From Bacteroidia bacterium (lineage in GTDB: Bacteria; Bacteroidota; Bacteroidia; Bacteroidales; JAPLDU01), in assembly GCA_026391255.1 (NCBI GenBank), contig JAPLDU010000049.1:2714-37375 (forward strand): a DNA stretch of 34,662 nt. Reading direction: 5' to 3'. The notes beneath the pieces are model-generated. The model ran no database searches and was not told the DNA's origin. It worked only from the letters and a program-made list of their open reading frames with translations. Positions 16,941-26,590 of the stretch are shown here, piece by piece; the first letter of the stretch is position 1; each line of letters opens with the position of its first letter. Made by a program: the position numbers and the translations under genes.

Positions 16941-19805
16941 CTATTTTATCACTACCTTCACCGGGTAACTTTTCTGCTCATTCGTCTGGAAACTGAAGGT
17001 ATAGGTTCCCCTGGAAAATTTTGATACGTCAAAATTACTGTTACAATTACCATTGACGAGTTCCAGCTTTTCCGAACCTATCACTTTGCCATTGGAATCA
17101 GAGATTTCCATGATCATCGATTTGTATTTCCCCGAAACAATGTTGATATTTACCATGCTGGTTGCCGGATTGGGATATATCATGATTTTGGTTTCATTCA
17201 CCGGTTCATTCACATTATTAATGACAGAAACAAAATTTTCTTCTATCCTGGTATCGCTGCCATAGGCATTGGTCACTGTCAGCGAAATGGAATATGTGGT
17301 ATAATCATTGAATATGATCACCGGGTTCTGGGAACTTTCAGAGCTGCCGCCGGTAAAGGAATAGCTGGACGGATAAACAGCCCATTGCCAGGTATCCGGG
17401 TTATATAAGGATAAATCTGTGAACTGGATGGGTACCCCGGCTTCATGGAGGCTCAGATCGGCTGAAAAATTCGCCACCGGCGGGTTATTCTGGTTTGAAT
17501 AGAGATCAGATTCCCATAATCCCCTGCCGTAGGTGGATGCCCTCAGGCGGCTGTTTGAAGGAGTTGATGCATCATAGAATATTTCCATTTCAGTCACTTT
17601 TGCAGCAGGGGGAAACCCATTATTGAATGCTATCCAGTCGGCCATGCTGTTATTCCGGTAAAAAACCCCGGCATCTGTGCCAAGGTATATTCCGCCTGTA
17701 TTACCAGGCTCACAAACCAGGGAATTTTCGGCCACTGCCGGAAGGGTACCATTGATATTTGTCCAGCTTAATCCTTTATCGACTGACCTGTAAACCCTGT
17801 TTGAGCAGATAATATATACAATATTCTGGCTGGTAGGATGGCACTTAATATCATATGGCCAGACTCCTGCAGGCAAATAGGATGAAATATTTGTCCAGTC
17901 AGGATTGGCGGAATTAACATCATCGCTGCGGTATAATTTATTATCTTCCCTGCTGAAATAAAGCACATTTGTGTTTGCGGGCGACTGGGCAATTACCCTG
18001 ATGTATACACTGTCAGTATTACTAATTGATGAAGTTATTTTTGTCCATGCAATATGATCATGATCAGGATTTTTCACATCGTTTGTTCTCCAGAGATTTT
18101 CAAGTCCGAGAAACATGGTATTCGGGTCGGAAACATGCAATTGGTAAGGGGAAACCCAGGCTCCCTGTTCCGTAATATTTCCATAACCCTTTCCTCCTAT
18201 CCAGTGAAAATGCGTGCCACCGTCCATCGAACGTTGAATGCTTCCGTAATAATAACTGCCATATTGAACTGACGTGTCGGCCGGATCGAACTGGCACTCC
18301 ATGCCATCCGCACCCAGAACAGTCCGCCAGTTTCCATTGTCATATACCGTACTACCGTTATCCTGGTTTCCATTGATAACCAGGTCACGATATACGGGCG
18401 ACTGGCCGATACGGTAAATCTGTGCAACTGACAATCCCTGGCTTTTGTTGTTCCATTGGTGGCCATGATCAGAAGTCATGAAAATGCCACCATCATTCCC
18501 GACATACAGGTTCTGATCAACCGGGGAAAAAGCAAGAAAATGCTGGTCAACATGAATGTAGGTGGAATCACTCAGGGAGCCGCCCACATTAAACTGCCAG
18601 CTCACACCCGAATCATGGCTGACCCAGATATTTATTCCACCGGTATAAATGGTTGCTGCATCCAGGGGATCAACAGTCACACACAGGTCATACCATGCCT
18701 GCCCGTTACTATCGCCTCCTGCTTTATCATAACCAAAAATATTCGGTGTATCTGATTGGAGGGTAAATGTCTGCCCTTCATCTGCAGATTTATAACATGC
18801 TTTAAATGAGTAGGTATTAGACGATAGCACGTACACAACCTCCGGGTTGGCAGGACTCACACCGATCAGTTTTTTATAAGAAGAAGTGAGTCCGGAAAGT
18901 ACATAATGAAAATTCTCACCTCCATCGGTTGACCTGTAAAAGGTAGACGATGAAGCATAAATGACAGACGGATCACCGGGTTTATAAGAAATATCTTTGA
19001 AATTGGCAACCCCGGTCACCAAATGCCAGTTCTCTCCTCCGTTAAAAGTTTTAAATACCCCGCCGCTGGTGGCAGCAAGAATGATATTATGATCAGAAGG
19101 ATGCATGGTCATTTTTGAAACGGTGACATAGCCCATTCCATTGTCGATAAAATCCCAGGTAAAGCCGCCATTAACTGTTTTCATCACTCCCATTCCGGGA
19201 GCATCACCGGCATCACGGTCACCGGTACCGATATAAATCACTTCCGGGTTTTCATAATCAACCAAAACGGCAGAAACACCTAAGGTTGGTAACTGATCGG
19301 TCTTACATACCCATGACATTCCTCCGTCATAGGTCACCCACAGGCCACCGGAAGGCGCACCTGCATAGATGGTCAATGGATCGGTGGGATGAAAAGCAAG
19401 AGCATTCACCCTGCCCATCCCGTTCGGACCGCCGGTCCAGTTGTCAGGAAGGTCTATTGGCCCAAGTGCATGCCAGTTACCGTTTAAACTCTTTTCTCCT
19501 TTGTGTTTCAGGTATTCATTGAAAACATATCTCGGCGCCCTCTGAAAACCATTGCTGTCAACCCTGTTCTCGGTATACCATTCCCAGCGTTTAAACACTT
19601 TGTACCCGTAACCCTTTTCCCATTTGTATTGTTTCCAATAATCGCGAAAACTTTTCTGCACATCAAAATAATTGGCATTCCTGTCCTGCATCATGCTTAC
19701 CCAGGCCGGTTCGTCAAATTTCCCGGGTCCTTTCTGGGCATTTGATGATAAACTAACCCAAAAAAACAACAATAAAATAATCAGTAATTCCCGGTTATTC
19801 TTCAT
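16941..19805 (-). CDS. Sortilin-like Asp-box propeller protein with PKD and T9SS tail
   Basis: A 954-residue exported protein. The signal peptide is at 1-24 (LLFFWVSLSSNAQ). About 110-770 is a sortilin/Vps10-like beta-propeller region with about ten Asp-box motifs (YDGGMSW, VNGGFTW, FNGGENW, TDGGENF, HDSGVSW, MDGGTHF, VDKGLSW). About 780-865 is a PKD domain (PPVANFSADLS, WQWAVYPSS). About 873-954 is a T9SS sorting domain (KIMIYPNPATS, SRGTYTFSF). Propellers of this class in Bacteroidota are commonly secreted and often annotated as glycosyl-hydrolase-like, but I see no catalytic signature and would not assign a reaction. It converges with the second peptidase gene and diverges from the phosphatase gene. 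Confidence 0.9.
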   Translation of the reverse strand: MKNNRELLIILLLFFWVSLSSNAQKGPGKFDEPAWVSMMQDRNANYFDVQKSFRDYWKQYKWEKGYGYKVFKRWEWYTENRVDSNGFQRAPRYVFNEYLKHKGEKSLNGNWHALGPIDLPDNWTGGPNGMGRVNALAFHPTDPLTIYAGAPSGGLWVTYDGGMSWVCKTDQLPTLGVSAVLVDYENPEVIYIGTGDRDAGDAPGMGVMKTVNGGFTWDFIDNGMGYVTVSKMTMHPSDHNIILAATSGGVFKTFNGGENWHLVTGVANFKDISYKPGDPSVIYASSSTFYRSTDGGENFHYVLSGLTSSYKKLIGVSPANPEVVYVLSSNTYSFKACYKSADEGQTFTLQSDTPNIFGYDKAGGDSNGQAWYDLCVTVDPLDAATIYTGGINIWVSHDSGVSWQFNVGGSLSDSTYIHVDQHFLAFSPVDQNLYVGNDGGIFMTSDHGHQWNNKSQGLSVAQIYRIGQSPVYRDLVINGNQDNGSTVYDNGNWRTVLGADGMECQFDPADTSVQYGSYYYGSIQRSMDGGTHFHWIGGKGYGNITEQGAWVSPYQLHVSDPNTMFLGLENLWRTNDVKNPDHDHIAWTKITSSISNTDSVYIRVIAQSPANTNVLYFSREDNKLYRSDDVNSANPDWTNISSYLPAGVWPYDIKCHPTSQNIVYIICSNRVYRSVDKGLSWTNINGTLPAVAENSLVCEPGNTGGIYLGTDAGVFYRNNSMADWIAFNNGFPPAAKVTEMEIFYDASTPSNSRLRASTYGRGLWESDLYSNQNNPPVANFSADLSLHEAGVPIQFTDLSLYNPDTWQWAVYPSSYSFTGGSSESSQNPVIIFNDYTTYSISLTVTNAYGSDTRIEENFVSVINNVNEPVNETKIMIYPNPATSMVNINIVSGKYKSMIMEISDSNGKVIGSEKLELVNGNCNSNFDVSKFSRGTYTFSFQTNEQKSYPVKVVIK

Positions 19806-19855
19806 AAATCATTAAAATTATTTTTAGTAAAATCAGGTCATTCATTCTAAAGATG

Positions 19856-19879
19856 AAGTCGTAAGTCATAAGTCCTAAG
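19856..19879 (-). repeat. Short heptamer array, minus orientation
   Basis: The plus strand reads AAGTCGT, AAGTCAT, AAGTCCT, AAGC. Its complement gives GACTTAT and GACTTAC units, the same as the plus-strand arrays elsewhere, so this one is inverted relative to the array at 20014. Confidence 0.6.
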
Positions 19880-19927
19880 CTATTTCTATAATAGTCTGTA
19901 ACTTCTCTCCTATTGAATAATAAAATT

Positions 19928-19935
19928 CAAAATTA
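19928..19935 (-). promoter_or_regulatory. Candidate -7 promoter element of the propeller gene
   Basis: On the minus strand this reads TAATTTTG, a match to TAnnTTTG, about 123 bp upstream of the start at 19805. No clear -33 box is visible, and such a word can occur by chance in AT-rich DNA. Confidence 0.3.
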
Positions 19936-20013
19936 CGGAATTTTTCTATTTAAAGGTTTATAAATTGTCTGACTTGACCAGGATTAATTCCGGCATTTGG
20001 CAATATAATGTGT

Positions 20014-20097
20014 ACTTACGAATTACGAATTACGAATTATGCCTTATAACTTATGCCTTATGACTTATGCCTTATGACTTACGACTTTCGACTAATA
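20014..20097 (+). repeat. Heptamer array upstream of the phosphatase gene
   Basis: Twelve 7-mers in phase: ACTTACG, AATTACG twice, AATTATG, CCTTATA, ACTTATG, CCTTATG, ACTTATG, CCTTATG, ACTTACG, ACTTTCG, ACTAATA. It ends 57 bp before the start codon at 20155. Confidence 0.8.
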
Positions 20098-20154
20098 ACC
20101 CGGATACTATTTTAAGAAATTTGCTTATTTTTACTTTTAGAAATTTCCTGAAAA

Positions 20155-22647
20155 ATGATGGGCTGGATAATATATTTGAGTTTCCTGATATCTAACGGTA
20201 TATTCAATCACTGTGATGTACTTACGGGAAAAATCCATTTTATCCAACCTGAAAAACCTGCCTCTGAAAAACGCGCAATTCTTTCAGATATACCGGTTTT
20301 ACAGCTAAATAACACAATCCCTGTTAATAATCGTGATACAGTTTACATCAAAAAACTGCTGAAATTATCTAACGATTATTCATTTAACAAACCTGACTTA
20401 AGCATCGTTTATGCTGATTCAGCCCTGCATATGTCTGAAAAAAAAGGATGGAAGAAAGGACAGGCCATGGCGTTGAACAAAATCGGAATAGCTTATTACT
20501 ACAAAGGGGAATATGATAAAGCCATAGAGCAGTATTCAAAAGGTCTTGAGATTGCCAAAGAAATTGAATACAGGTACGGGATTGGCCAGATCATGGGGAA
20601 CATGGGTGTTTCATACAAATGTATGTCAGATTACCAGAAAGCGATGGAATATTACAAACTGGCCCTGAATATCTGTGAGGACATGAAAGACAGTTCCGGT
20701 ATAGCTATTTACCTCGGCAGCCTGGGCAATATCCACGAAAGCCTGGCTGAATACCCGGAGGCTCTTGAATATCATCATAAATCATTACAGGTGGCCAGTG
20801 ATATCGGGGATTGGGCTCAGACCAGGATACAACTTACAGATATCGGGGTGGTGTACGATGATCTGAAGGATTACCATAAAGCGCTGGATTCTTATTCTGA
20901 AGCGCTTAAAATTGCTGAAGATCACAAGGACAGGAACGGAGAAGGATATTGCCTGAGCAACATTGGTATCAGTTACGATCATTTATCCGAATACGATAAA
21001 GCATTGAAGTTTTACCTAAAGGCACTGACTATTTCAGAAGAAACAGAGGATACATATGCCACTGCCAGAAACCTGGCCAATATCGGGATCATCTATGCTG
21101 AAAAAGCTGACTATAACGTTGCGCTTGATTATTACCACAAGGCTTTGAAACTCGCCGAAGATATGTCGGATAAGTGGGGATGTGGAATGAGGCTTGGAAA
21201 TATTGGCATGTTATATTTCAGGATGGCAAATGATACTGCATTGACAAAGACACGTGAAAAGAAGGATTCACTCCTGGCAAAAGCATCAGTTTACCAGACA
21301 ATGGCTGCAGATAAATTCAGGGAGACAGGCAGCCTTGACAATGAAAAAGAAGCATTGTTCGGTTTATCGGATACTTATTATGCTGCAGGAAATATTTTAA
21401 AAGCATATGACATATACAAACAGGCCACTGTTCTGAAAGATTCGATCTTTAACAGCAGTAATGCAAAAAAAATTGCCCGGCTGGAAGCAAAGCGTGAACT
21501 GGATATTAAAGAAAAACAGCTTGAAATACAAAAACTTCAGATCAGGAACCAGGACCAGCAACTGAATTTATTGCAGAGCGACCGTCAGATAAAGGAACTG
21601 GAAATGATGAAGCAGTTCAGCGAGATGAATCTTTTACGTGGTGAAAAGAATATCCAGGCATTGGAATTAAATAAAAAGAAGCTTGAATCTGAAAAGAATC
21701 AGAAGCAGATCAACCTGCTGAACAAAGACAAAAAATACCAGGAGGTAGTGAGCAGGTCATTGACCGGCGGGTTGGTGATCATCACACTTGTACTGGGTCT
21801 TACCTGGTTTTTCCTTGCCCGCAAACGAAGAGATAACCGCCGGCTGGCAGCATTGAACACTGACCTTGAAAATAAAAACCTGCTGATCACCAGACAAAAA
21901 TCAGAAATCGAAGAAAGTAATGCGATTATTTTCTCGGACATCAGCCAGGCAATAGCCTACGTATCGTCATTGCTTCCTGCCCCATTAACAGACGGGCCGG
22001 TAACTACCGACTGGTTGTTCATTCCCTCAAGCAAGTTGGGAGGAGATGCTTTTGGCTATCACTGGATTGATAATGATCACTTTGCTTTTTACATCCTTGA
22101 TGTTTGCGGACATGGGATTGGTTCTGCCCTGCATTCGGTTTCCATTCTTCATTTCATCCGTTCCGGCACCCGTCTTTCGGTCGATCCCCGAAACCCTGAA
22201 CTGGTGCTCGATGCCCTTAATAAAACTTTCCAGAGCGACGACAATAACGGGCTGTTCTTTACTATGTGGTACGGCGTATTCAATATTCCCGGCAGGTCGC
22301 TTTCCTATATCTGTGCGGGCCATCCCGCTCCTTTGCTTATTTCAGCCACAGGGAATACCCGGTTGTTAAATCCTCACCTGCTTTCAGTGGGTATTCTGCC
22401 AGACTACCATTACACAAAACAAATAATCCATGTACCTGAAAAGGCTGATATTTATCTTTTTTCCGATGGTGTTTATGAAGTTCAGCAGCCTGACGGAAAT
22501 ATGCTGCAACTGGATGAATTTTACAGGATAATCGGAGCTATGCAGGAAAATAATTCTGTATTGACCGGAATATATGATAAAGTCACGGGATTGCAAAATT
22601 CCCGGGTCTTTGCTGATGATTTTTCCCTCATCAGGTTAAACCTGTGA
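20155..22647 (+). CDS. TPR-coiled coil SpoIIE-type PP2C phosphatase, membrane-bound
   Basis: An 830-residue signalling protein. An N-terminal hydrophobic stretch (about 1-18) is probably a signal or anchor. About 55-430 hold tandem TPRs (NKIGIAYYYKGEYDKAIEQY and similar, about eight). About 435-530 is a long coiled coil. One TM helix lies at about 535-553 (LVIITLVLGLTWFFLA), and about 590-830 is a SpoIIE/PP2C serine-threonine phosphatase. Metal-binding acids are present: Asp631 (GGDAFGYH), Asp649 (DVCGHGIGSAL) and Asp821/822 (ADDFSLI). The catalytic domain is predicted to face the cytoplasm, with TPRs outside or periplasmic. Such proteins usually dephosphorylate anti-sigma-antagonist-type partners; none is encoded nearby. 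The stop overlaps the end of the convergent pseudogene by 12 bp. A second ATG directly follows the first. Confidence 0.9.
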   Translation: MMGWIIYLSFLISNGIFNHCDVLTGKIHFIQPEKPASEKRAILSDIPVLQLNNTIPVNNRDTVYIKKLLKLSNDYSFNKPDLSIVYADSALHMSEKKGWKKGQAMALNKIGIAYYYKGEYDKAIEQYSKGLEIAKEIEYRYGIGQIMGNMGVSYKCMSDYQKAMEYYKLALNICEDMKDSSGIAIYLGSLGNIHESLAEYPEALEYHHKSLQVASDIGDWAQTRIQLTDIGVVYDDLKDYHKALDSYSEALKIAEDHKDRNGEGYCLSNIGISYDHLSEYDKALKFYLKALTISEETEDTYATARNLANIGIIYAEKADYNVALDYYHKALKLAEDMSDKWGCGMRLGNIGMLYFRMANDTALTKTREKKDSLLAKASVYQTMAADKFRETGSLDNEKEALFGLSDTYYAAGNILKAYDIYKQATVLKDSIFNSSNAKKIARLEAKRELDIKEKQLEIQKLQIRNQDQQLNLLQSDRQIKELEMMKQFSEMNLLRGEKNIQALELNKKKLESEKNQKQINLLNKDKKYQEVVSRSLTGGLVIITLVLGLTWFFLARKRRDNRRLAALNTDLENKNLLITRQKSEIEESNAIIFSDISQAIAYVSSLLPAPLTDGPVTTDWLFIPSSKLGGDAFGYHWIDNDHFAFYILDVCGHGIGSALHSVSILHFIRSGTRLSVDPRNPELVLDALNKTFQSDDNNGLFFTMWYGVFNIPGRSLSYICAGHPAPLLISATGNTRLLNPHLLSVGILPDYHYTKQIIHVPEKADIYLFSDGVYEVQQPDGNMLQLDEFYRIIGAMQENNSVLTGIYDKVTGLQNSRVFADDFSLIRLNL

Positions 22648-24518
22648 CCTGAGTAACGACCGGATGGATTCCCTGTTCCTTGCATTGCAGATATCTTTCG
22701 CTTCCGGAGTATACAGAAAACTCATCAGGTCTGAATAATGTTCATTTATCTTTCCCCTCACCATTTTCAGTGTAGAATTTATCATTTGGTTTTGTTCAGA
22801 AAATGCTTCATTCAGAATACCTGTCGAAGCTGGCAGCCATCTTTCGGGGAAGATCCCTTCAAACGTTCCACCCGGCCTGTATTGATTAATTTCCGACCTG
22901 ATCAGGTTCAGAACTGCATCTTCCCTTTCAGAGTCCGATAAAGTCAAATGCTGATGTTCCATCCATCTTCGGATTGCCTCAGCATCAGGAACCAGTATGG
23001 CTACCGTGTAAGGATCCTGATTATTATGAAGCATTACCTGGCTGATAAACGGTGAATGCGCCGTCATGGCTTCTTCAATGCCCTCGGGACTGTATTTTTC
23101 CCCGTCATTCCCGATAAGCAGGCTTTTAAACCTGCCCAGCACATATAAAAATCCGTCAGCATCCATATAGCCGCCTCCTTTGTTGCACTTTCATTCTTCC
23201 AGTAGCCTGACATCACATTTTCACCTTTCACTAATATTTCTCCCTTCTCTCCTGCTGCCAATGCTTTACCTTTATCGTCACAGATTTTCAGTTCGAGGTT
23301 TTTGACTAAAAATCCTGATGAGCCAAGTTTATGTTTCTGAGGTGCGTTGGAAGATATCACCGGCGCCGCTTCCGTAAGACCATATCCCTGGAACATGGGT
23401 ATTCCGATTGCATAGAAAAACCTCTGCAGTTCAATATCGAGAAGCGCTCCCCCTCCAATGAAAAACCTGAGTTCACCACCAAAAGCTTTGCGGATTTTAC
23501 TGAATAACAATTTATCATAAAACCAGACCAAAGGTTTTTTCAATATCTGCATGCCTTTCCCCTTATTCCAACCATTTCCGTAGTACGAATAAGCTATATT
23601 TAACGTATGCCTGAATAGTTTTTCAGTTAATACTCCCTTTTCTGCAATTCCCTTTTCAATATTAATCCTGAAATTCCTTGCCAGGGCGGGTACGCTCATG
23701 AGTATGGCCGGTTTCACCTCCCTGATATTTACAGGTATGTTCCGTATTGACTCGGCTGCCGACCTGCCTTGTTTTACGGTAGCCACACCAGCTCCCATTT
23801 TCATAAAGCAATAGATGCCGGCCGTATGGGCAAATGCATGATCAAGGGGAAGTATCAGAAGCGTGCGGTATGTCTCGGGAATATTCATCAGAGTGACGGC
23901 CTGCTCCACATTGGCATAGTAATTAAGGTGACTGAGAATAATTCCCTTGGGCTCTGATGAAGTGCCCGATGTATAACAGATATTGGCCGGATCATTTTCA
24001 TTCAGTGATTGCCAGGTACTTTCAAACAAATTTCGTTTTGTCCCGAGAAAAGAATTTCCTTTCAGAATGATATCCTCAAAATAAAGCTCATTACCCGCAT
24101 ATGTCTCTTTCTGATCTAAGTAAATAATGTATTCAATTCCTCGTAATTCACCGGTTATCTCCTGTATTTTTGCCGCCTGGTTGAGTGAAATAATGATGAT
24201 TTTAACTTCGGCATGTGACAACCTGAACTTCAGCTCACGGGGCTCAAGCTTGACTGATAACGGTACATTCACTGCTTCGGCATATAAAATACCAAGTTCA
24301 GCAATGATCCATTCACTCCGGCCTTCGGAAATCAGCGCAATGCGATCAGCCTTTGCCACACCAAGGCTGAGAAGGCCTGCAGCAAATTGATACACACGCC
24401 CGTGCACCTGCCCGTAAGTCACTGACTCATATTTATCAGTCAGCTTCTCAAAGAGAAAAGGATTCCCTGAAAAACGGGCTACACTGTCTTCAAACAATCG
24501 AGGAATGGTTCGTTGCAT
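22636..24518 (-). pseudogene. Long-chain acyl-CoA synthetase (AMP-forming), disrupted
   Basis: An ANL-superfamily ligase that would activate fatty acids as acyl-AMP, then acyl-CoA. The first frame (from 24518) carries the P-loop (CYTSGTSSEPKG) and the acyl-adenylate motif (QGYGLTEAAP), and homology continues to GYWKNESATKEA. It then reads into unrelated sequence and stops. The rest resumes in another frame from about 23179 (GGGYMDADGFLYVLGRFKSLLI) to the stop at 22636. Between the two, about a dozen residues holding the expected GW.xTGD motif are absent. That motif's Asp binds the AMP ribose. The span is 1883 nt, not a multiple of 3, which fits a 3n+1 deletion at about 23170-23180. The gene is therefore probably dead. 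A sequencing error alone would not remove the motif. Confidence 0.85.
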
Positions 24519-24528
24519 AATTAAGTCG

Positions 24529-24840
24529 AAAGTTTGTAAAGTTCATAAAGTTTGTAAAGTTCGTAAAGTTTATAAAGTTTGTAAAGTTTATAAAGTTATT
24601 TCTATCGCTCATCGCTTAGTTCGTTTAGTTCGTTCTGTCACTTCGTCACTTCGTCTCTCAGTCACTCAGTCCCTTCGTCTTGCATCGTCGCCCCGTCGCT
24701 TAGTTCGCTTAGTTCGTTCTGTCACTTCGTCTCTCAGTCCCTTCGTCTATCATCGTCTCACAGTCGCTTAGTTCGCTTAGTTCGTTCTGTCACTTCGTCA
24801 CTCAGTCACTTAGTCACCTAATGCCTAGTGCCTAGTGCCT
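24529..24840 (+). repeat. Composite array of 9-, 8- and 7-bp repeats
   Basis: 24529-24600 is eight in-phase 9-mers (AAAGTTTGT, AAAGTTCAT, AAAGTTTGT, AAAGTTCGT, AAAGTTTAT and so on). From 24613, 24697 and 24765 a longer block repeats three times: 9-mers CGCTTAGTT and CGTTCTGTC followed by 8-mers ACTTCGTC, TCTCAGTC, ACTCAGTC, CCTTCGTC. It ends with 7-mers GCCTAGT, GCCTAGT before 24840. The block spacing is 84 and 68 bp. Confidence 0.85.
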
Positions 24841-24899
24841 TCCTTCGTTAATAATATGTAAATTCATGATTCAAAAGTAAATATTCTGATGCTAAATCC

Positions 24900-24907
24900 T
24901 ACTTTTG
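24900..24907 (+). promoter_or_regulatory. Candidate -7 promoter element of gpmI
   Basis: TACTTTTG followed by CA matches TAnnTTTG and lies 22 bp upstream of the gpmI start codon, giving a plausible short leader. It is the best-placed promoter word in the window. Confidence 0.55.
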
Positions 24908-24928
24908 CAATGTTCTAATTACAGATAA

Positions 24929-26455
24929 ATGAATGAACAAAAACGTGTAATACTGATAATTTGCGATGGTTGGGGAATTGGCGATCACACAAAATCCGAT
25001 GCTATTTTTTGTGCTGATACCCCGAATTTTGACCGGATCATTGCCCGTTATCCGAATGCCAGTTTGCTGACCAACGGTGAAAATGTCGGCCTGCCTGACG
25101 GACAAATGGGTAATTCGGAGGTCGGCCATATGAATATTGGCGCAGGCCGGATTGTTTACCAGGACCTGGTCAGGATTAACCTGGAAGTCAGGAATAACAA
25201 CATCTCAAAGAACCCGGTGATACAGGACGCTTTCAGCTATGCCAGGCAGAATGACAAAGCCCTGCATTTTATCGGGCTTGTTTCCGACGGAGGGGTGCAT
25301 TCGCTCAATACCCACCTTTACAAACTTTGCGACATTACCAAAGAATACGGACTTAAAAAAGTTTTCATACATGCTATCACAGATGGCCGCGACTGTGACC
25401 CGCGCAGCGGACTGGGCTTTATCAGGGAACTGCAGGATCACCTTCAGCATTCAAACGGTGTGATAGCAAGCCTTGCCGGCAGGTATTACCCCATGGATCG
25501 TGACAAACGCTGGGAAAGAATAAAAAAAGGATATGACCTGTATGTGCACGGAACCGGGAAAAAAAGCCGTGATATCCTTCAGTCAATCCGGGAATCTTAC
25601 GAACAGGGCATTACCGATGAATTCATCGAACCCATTGTAATGGTAAACGAAAAGGATGAACCGGTTGCTAAAATCACTGCAGGTGACGTGGTTTTCTGTT
25701 TCAATTTCCGGACGGACAGGCTCAGGGAGCTGACTACCGTCCTCAGCCAGAAAGACATGCCGGAAGCGGGAATGATGACCATTCCGCTGTATTATGTCAC
25801 CATGGCCAATTATGACGAGTCGTTTCACGAAATTAAAGTAGCATATGACAAATACAACCTGGTCAATACTCTTGGTGAAATAATATCGAAAAAAGGAATG
25901 AAACAGATCAGGATTGCTGAAACGGAAAAATATCCGCATGTGACATTCTTTTTCTCCGGAGGCAGGGAAGAAAAGTTTGAAAATGAATCACGCATCATGA
26001 TACCTTCCCCAAAAGTCGCAACCTATGACCTTCAGCCGGAAATGAGCGCTTTCCTTGTAAAAGATGCAATTAATGAAGAGTTGAAAAAACAGGAAGTTTC
26101 TTTCGTTTGCCTGAATTTTGCCAATTGCGATATGGTCGGGCATACAGGTGTTTATGATGCTATTCTGAAAGCTGTAAATGCCGTAGACAAATGCGTAGGC
26201 TCAGTGGTGGAGACTGCTCTTGCCAATGGCTACATTCCCATCATCACCGCCGATCATGGCAACGCCGATTACGCCATCAATCCCGATGGATCGCCCAATA
26301 CCGCCCATTCCCTCAACCCGGTGCCGTTCATCCTTGTTTCAGATAATTATCAGAAAGTTGAAAACGGAATACTGGCCGACCTTGCACCTACCATCCTTAA
26401 GATTATGGGACTTGATATTCCACCTGAAATGACAGGTAGATACCTGATCAAGTGA
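24929..26455 (+). CDS. gpmI: 2,3-bisphosphoglycerate-independent phosphoglycerate mutase
   Basis: A 508-residue cytoplasmic glycolytic enzyme that interconverts 3- and 2-phosphoglycerate. It is a member of the alkaline-phosphatase superfamily that needs two Mn ions. Family motifs are intact: ICDGWG with metal Asp13, [10 protein letters not shown] with the phosphoryl-accepting Ser63, [19 protein letters not shown] for substrate binding, CDMVGHTG and TADHGNAD near the C-terminus. The length equals the usual 505-515 residues. The start is supported by the [17 protein letters not shown]-terminus and a -7 element 22 bp upstream. The next plus-strand gene is 135 bp away, with a dispersed repeat between them. 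Confidence 0.98.
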   Translation: MNEQKRVILIICDGWGIGDHTKSDAIFCADTPNFDRIIARYPNASLLTNGENVGLPDGQMGNSEVGHMNIGAGRIVYQDLVRINLEVRNNNISKNPVIQDAFSYARQNDKALHFIGLVSDGGVHSLNTHLYKLCDITKEYGLKKVFIHAITDGRDCDPRSGLGFIRELQDHLQHSNGVIASLAGRYYPMDRDKRWERIKKGYDLYVHGTGKKSRDILQSIRESYEQGITDEFIEPIVMVNEKDEPVAKITAGDVVFCFNFRTDRLRELTTVLSQKDMPEAGMMTIPLYYVTMANYDESFHEIKVAYDKYNLVNTLGEIISKKGMKQIRIAETEKYPHVTFFFSGGREEKFENESRIMIPSPKVATYDLQPEMSAFLVKDAINEELKKQEVSFVCLNFANCDMVGHTGVYDAILKAVNAVDKCVGSVVETALANGYIPIITADHGNADYAINPDGSPNTAHSLNPVPFILVSDNYQKVENGILADLAPTILKIMGLDIPPEMTGRYLIK

Positions 26456-26491
26456 TATCATTAATTTATAAAAGCGCTTTAGGGATAAAAC

Positions 26492-26580
26492 TAACCAACA
26501 TGTTGTCGCTAATCTTGTACATGTGAAACGGATTTAATTTTCAAATTTGCACATTTTCAAATTTTCAAATTAATTTAGTC
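26492..26580 (+). repeat. Dispersed repeat, copy B (ACCAACATGTTGTCGC element)
   Basis: The same ordered blocks as copy A at 8926: ACCAACATGTTGTCGCTA (from 26494), GTGAAACGGAT (26523-26533), TTTTCAAAT units (three here) and a TAATTTAGT end. It ends only about 11 bp before the start of the DUF3109 gene. Confidence 0.7.
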
Positions 26581-26590
26581 ACTTACTGCC

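Larger units (their letters stand above)
19806..20154. other. Divergent intergenic region with two heptamer arrays
   Basis: This 349-bp gap holds a minus-oriented heptamer array (19856-19879), a minus-strand -7 word (19928-19935) and a plus-oriented array (20014-20097). I see no ORF or RNA gene. Confidence 0.6.
24519..24928. other. Divergent intergenic region made mostly of short tandem repeats
   Basis: This 410-bp gap lies between the broken acyl-CoA synthetase and gpmI. About three quarters of it is short-period repeat (24529-24840). A candidate gpmI promoter follows at 24900. A 88-codon ORF across it encodes only a KVCKVYKV-type repeat and is not a gene. Confidence 0.7.

Noticed and set aside
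16833-17024. A 63-codon ORF with HAVGTHAVGTHA repeats
   Set aside because: It translates the palindromic 15-bp repeats and then runs antisense into the propeller gene.
23064-23185. Programmed ribosomal frameshift in the acyl-CoA synthetase
   Set aside because: A frameshift would restore the frame but not the missing GW.xTGD motif, and no slippery heptamer with a following structure is seen at the junction.
24505-24771. An 88-codon plus-strand ORF with KVCKVYKV and VRLVRSVTSS repeats
   Set aside because: It is only the translation of the short tandem repeats and overlaps the start of the acyl-CoA synthetase gene. It has no start context or domain.
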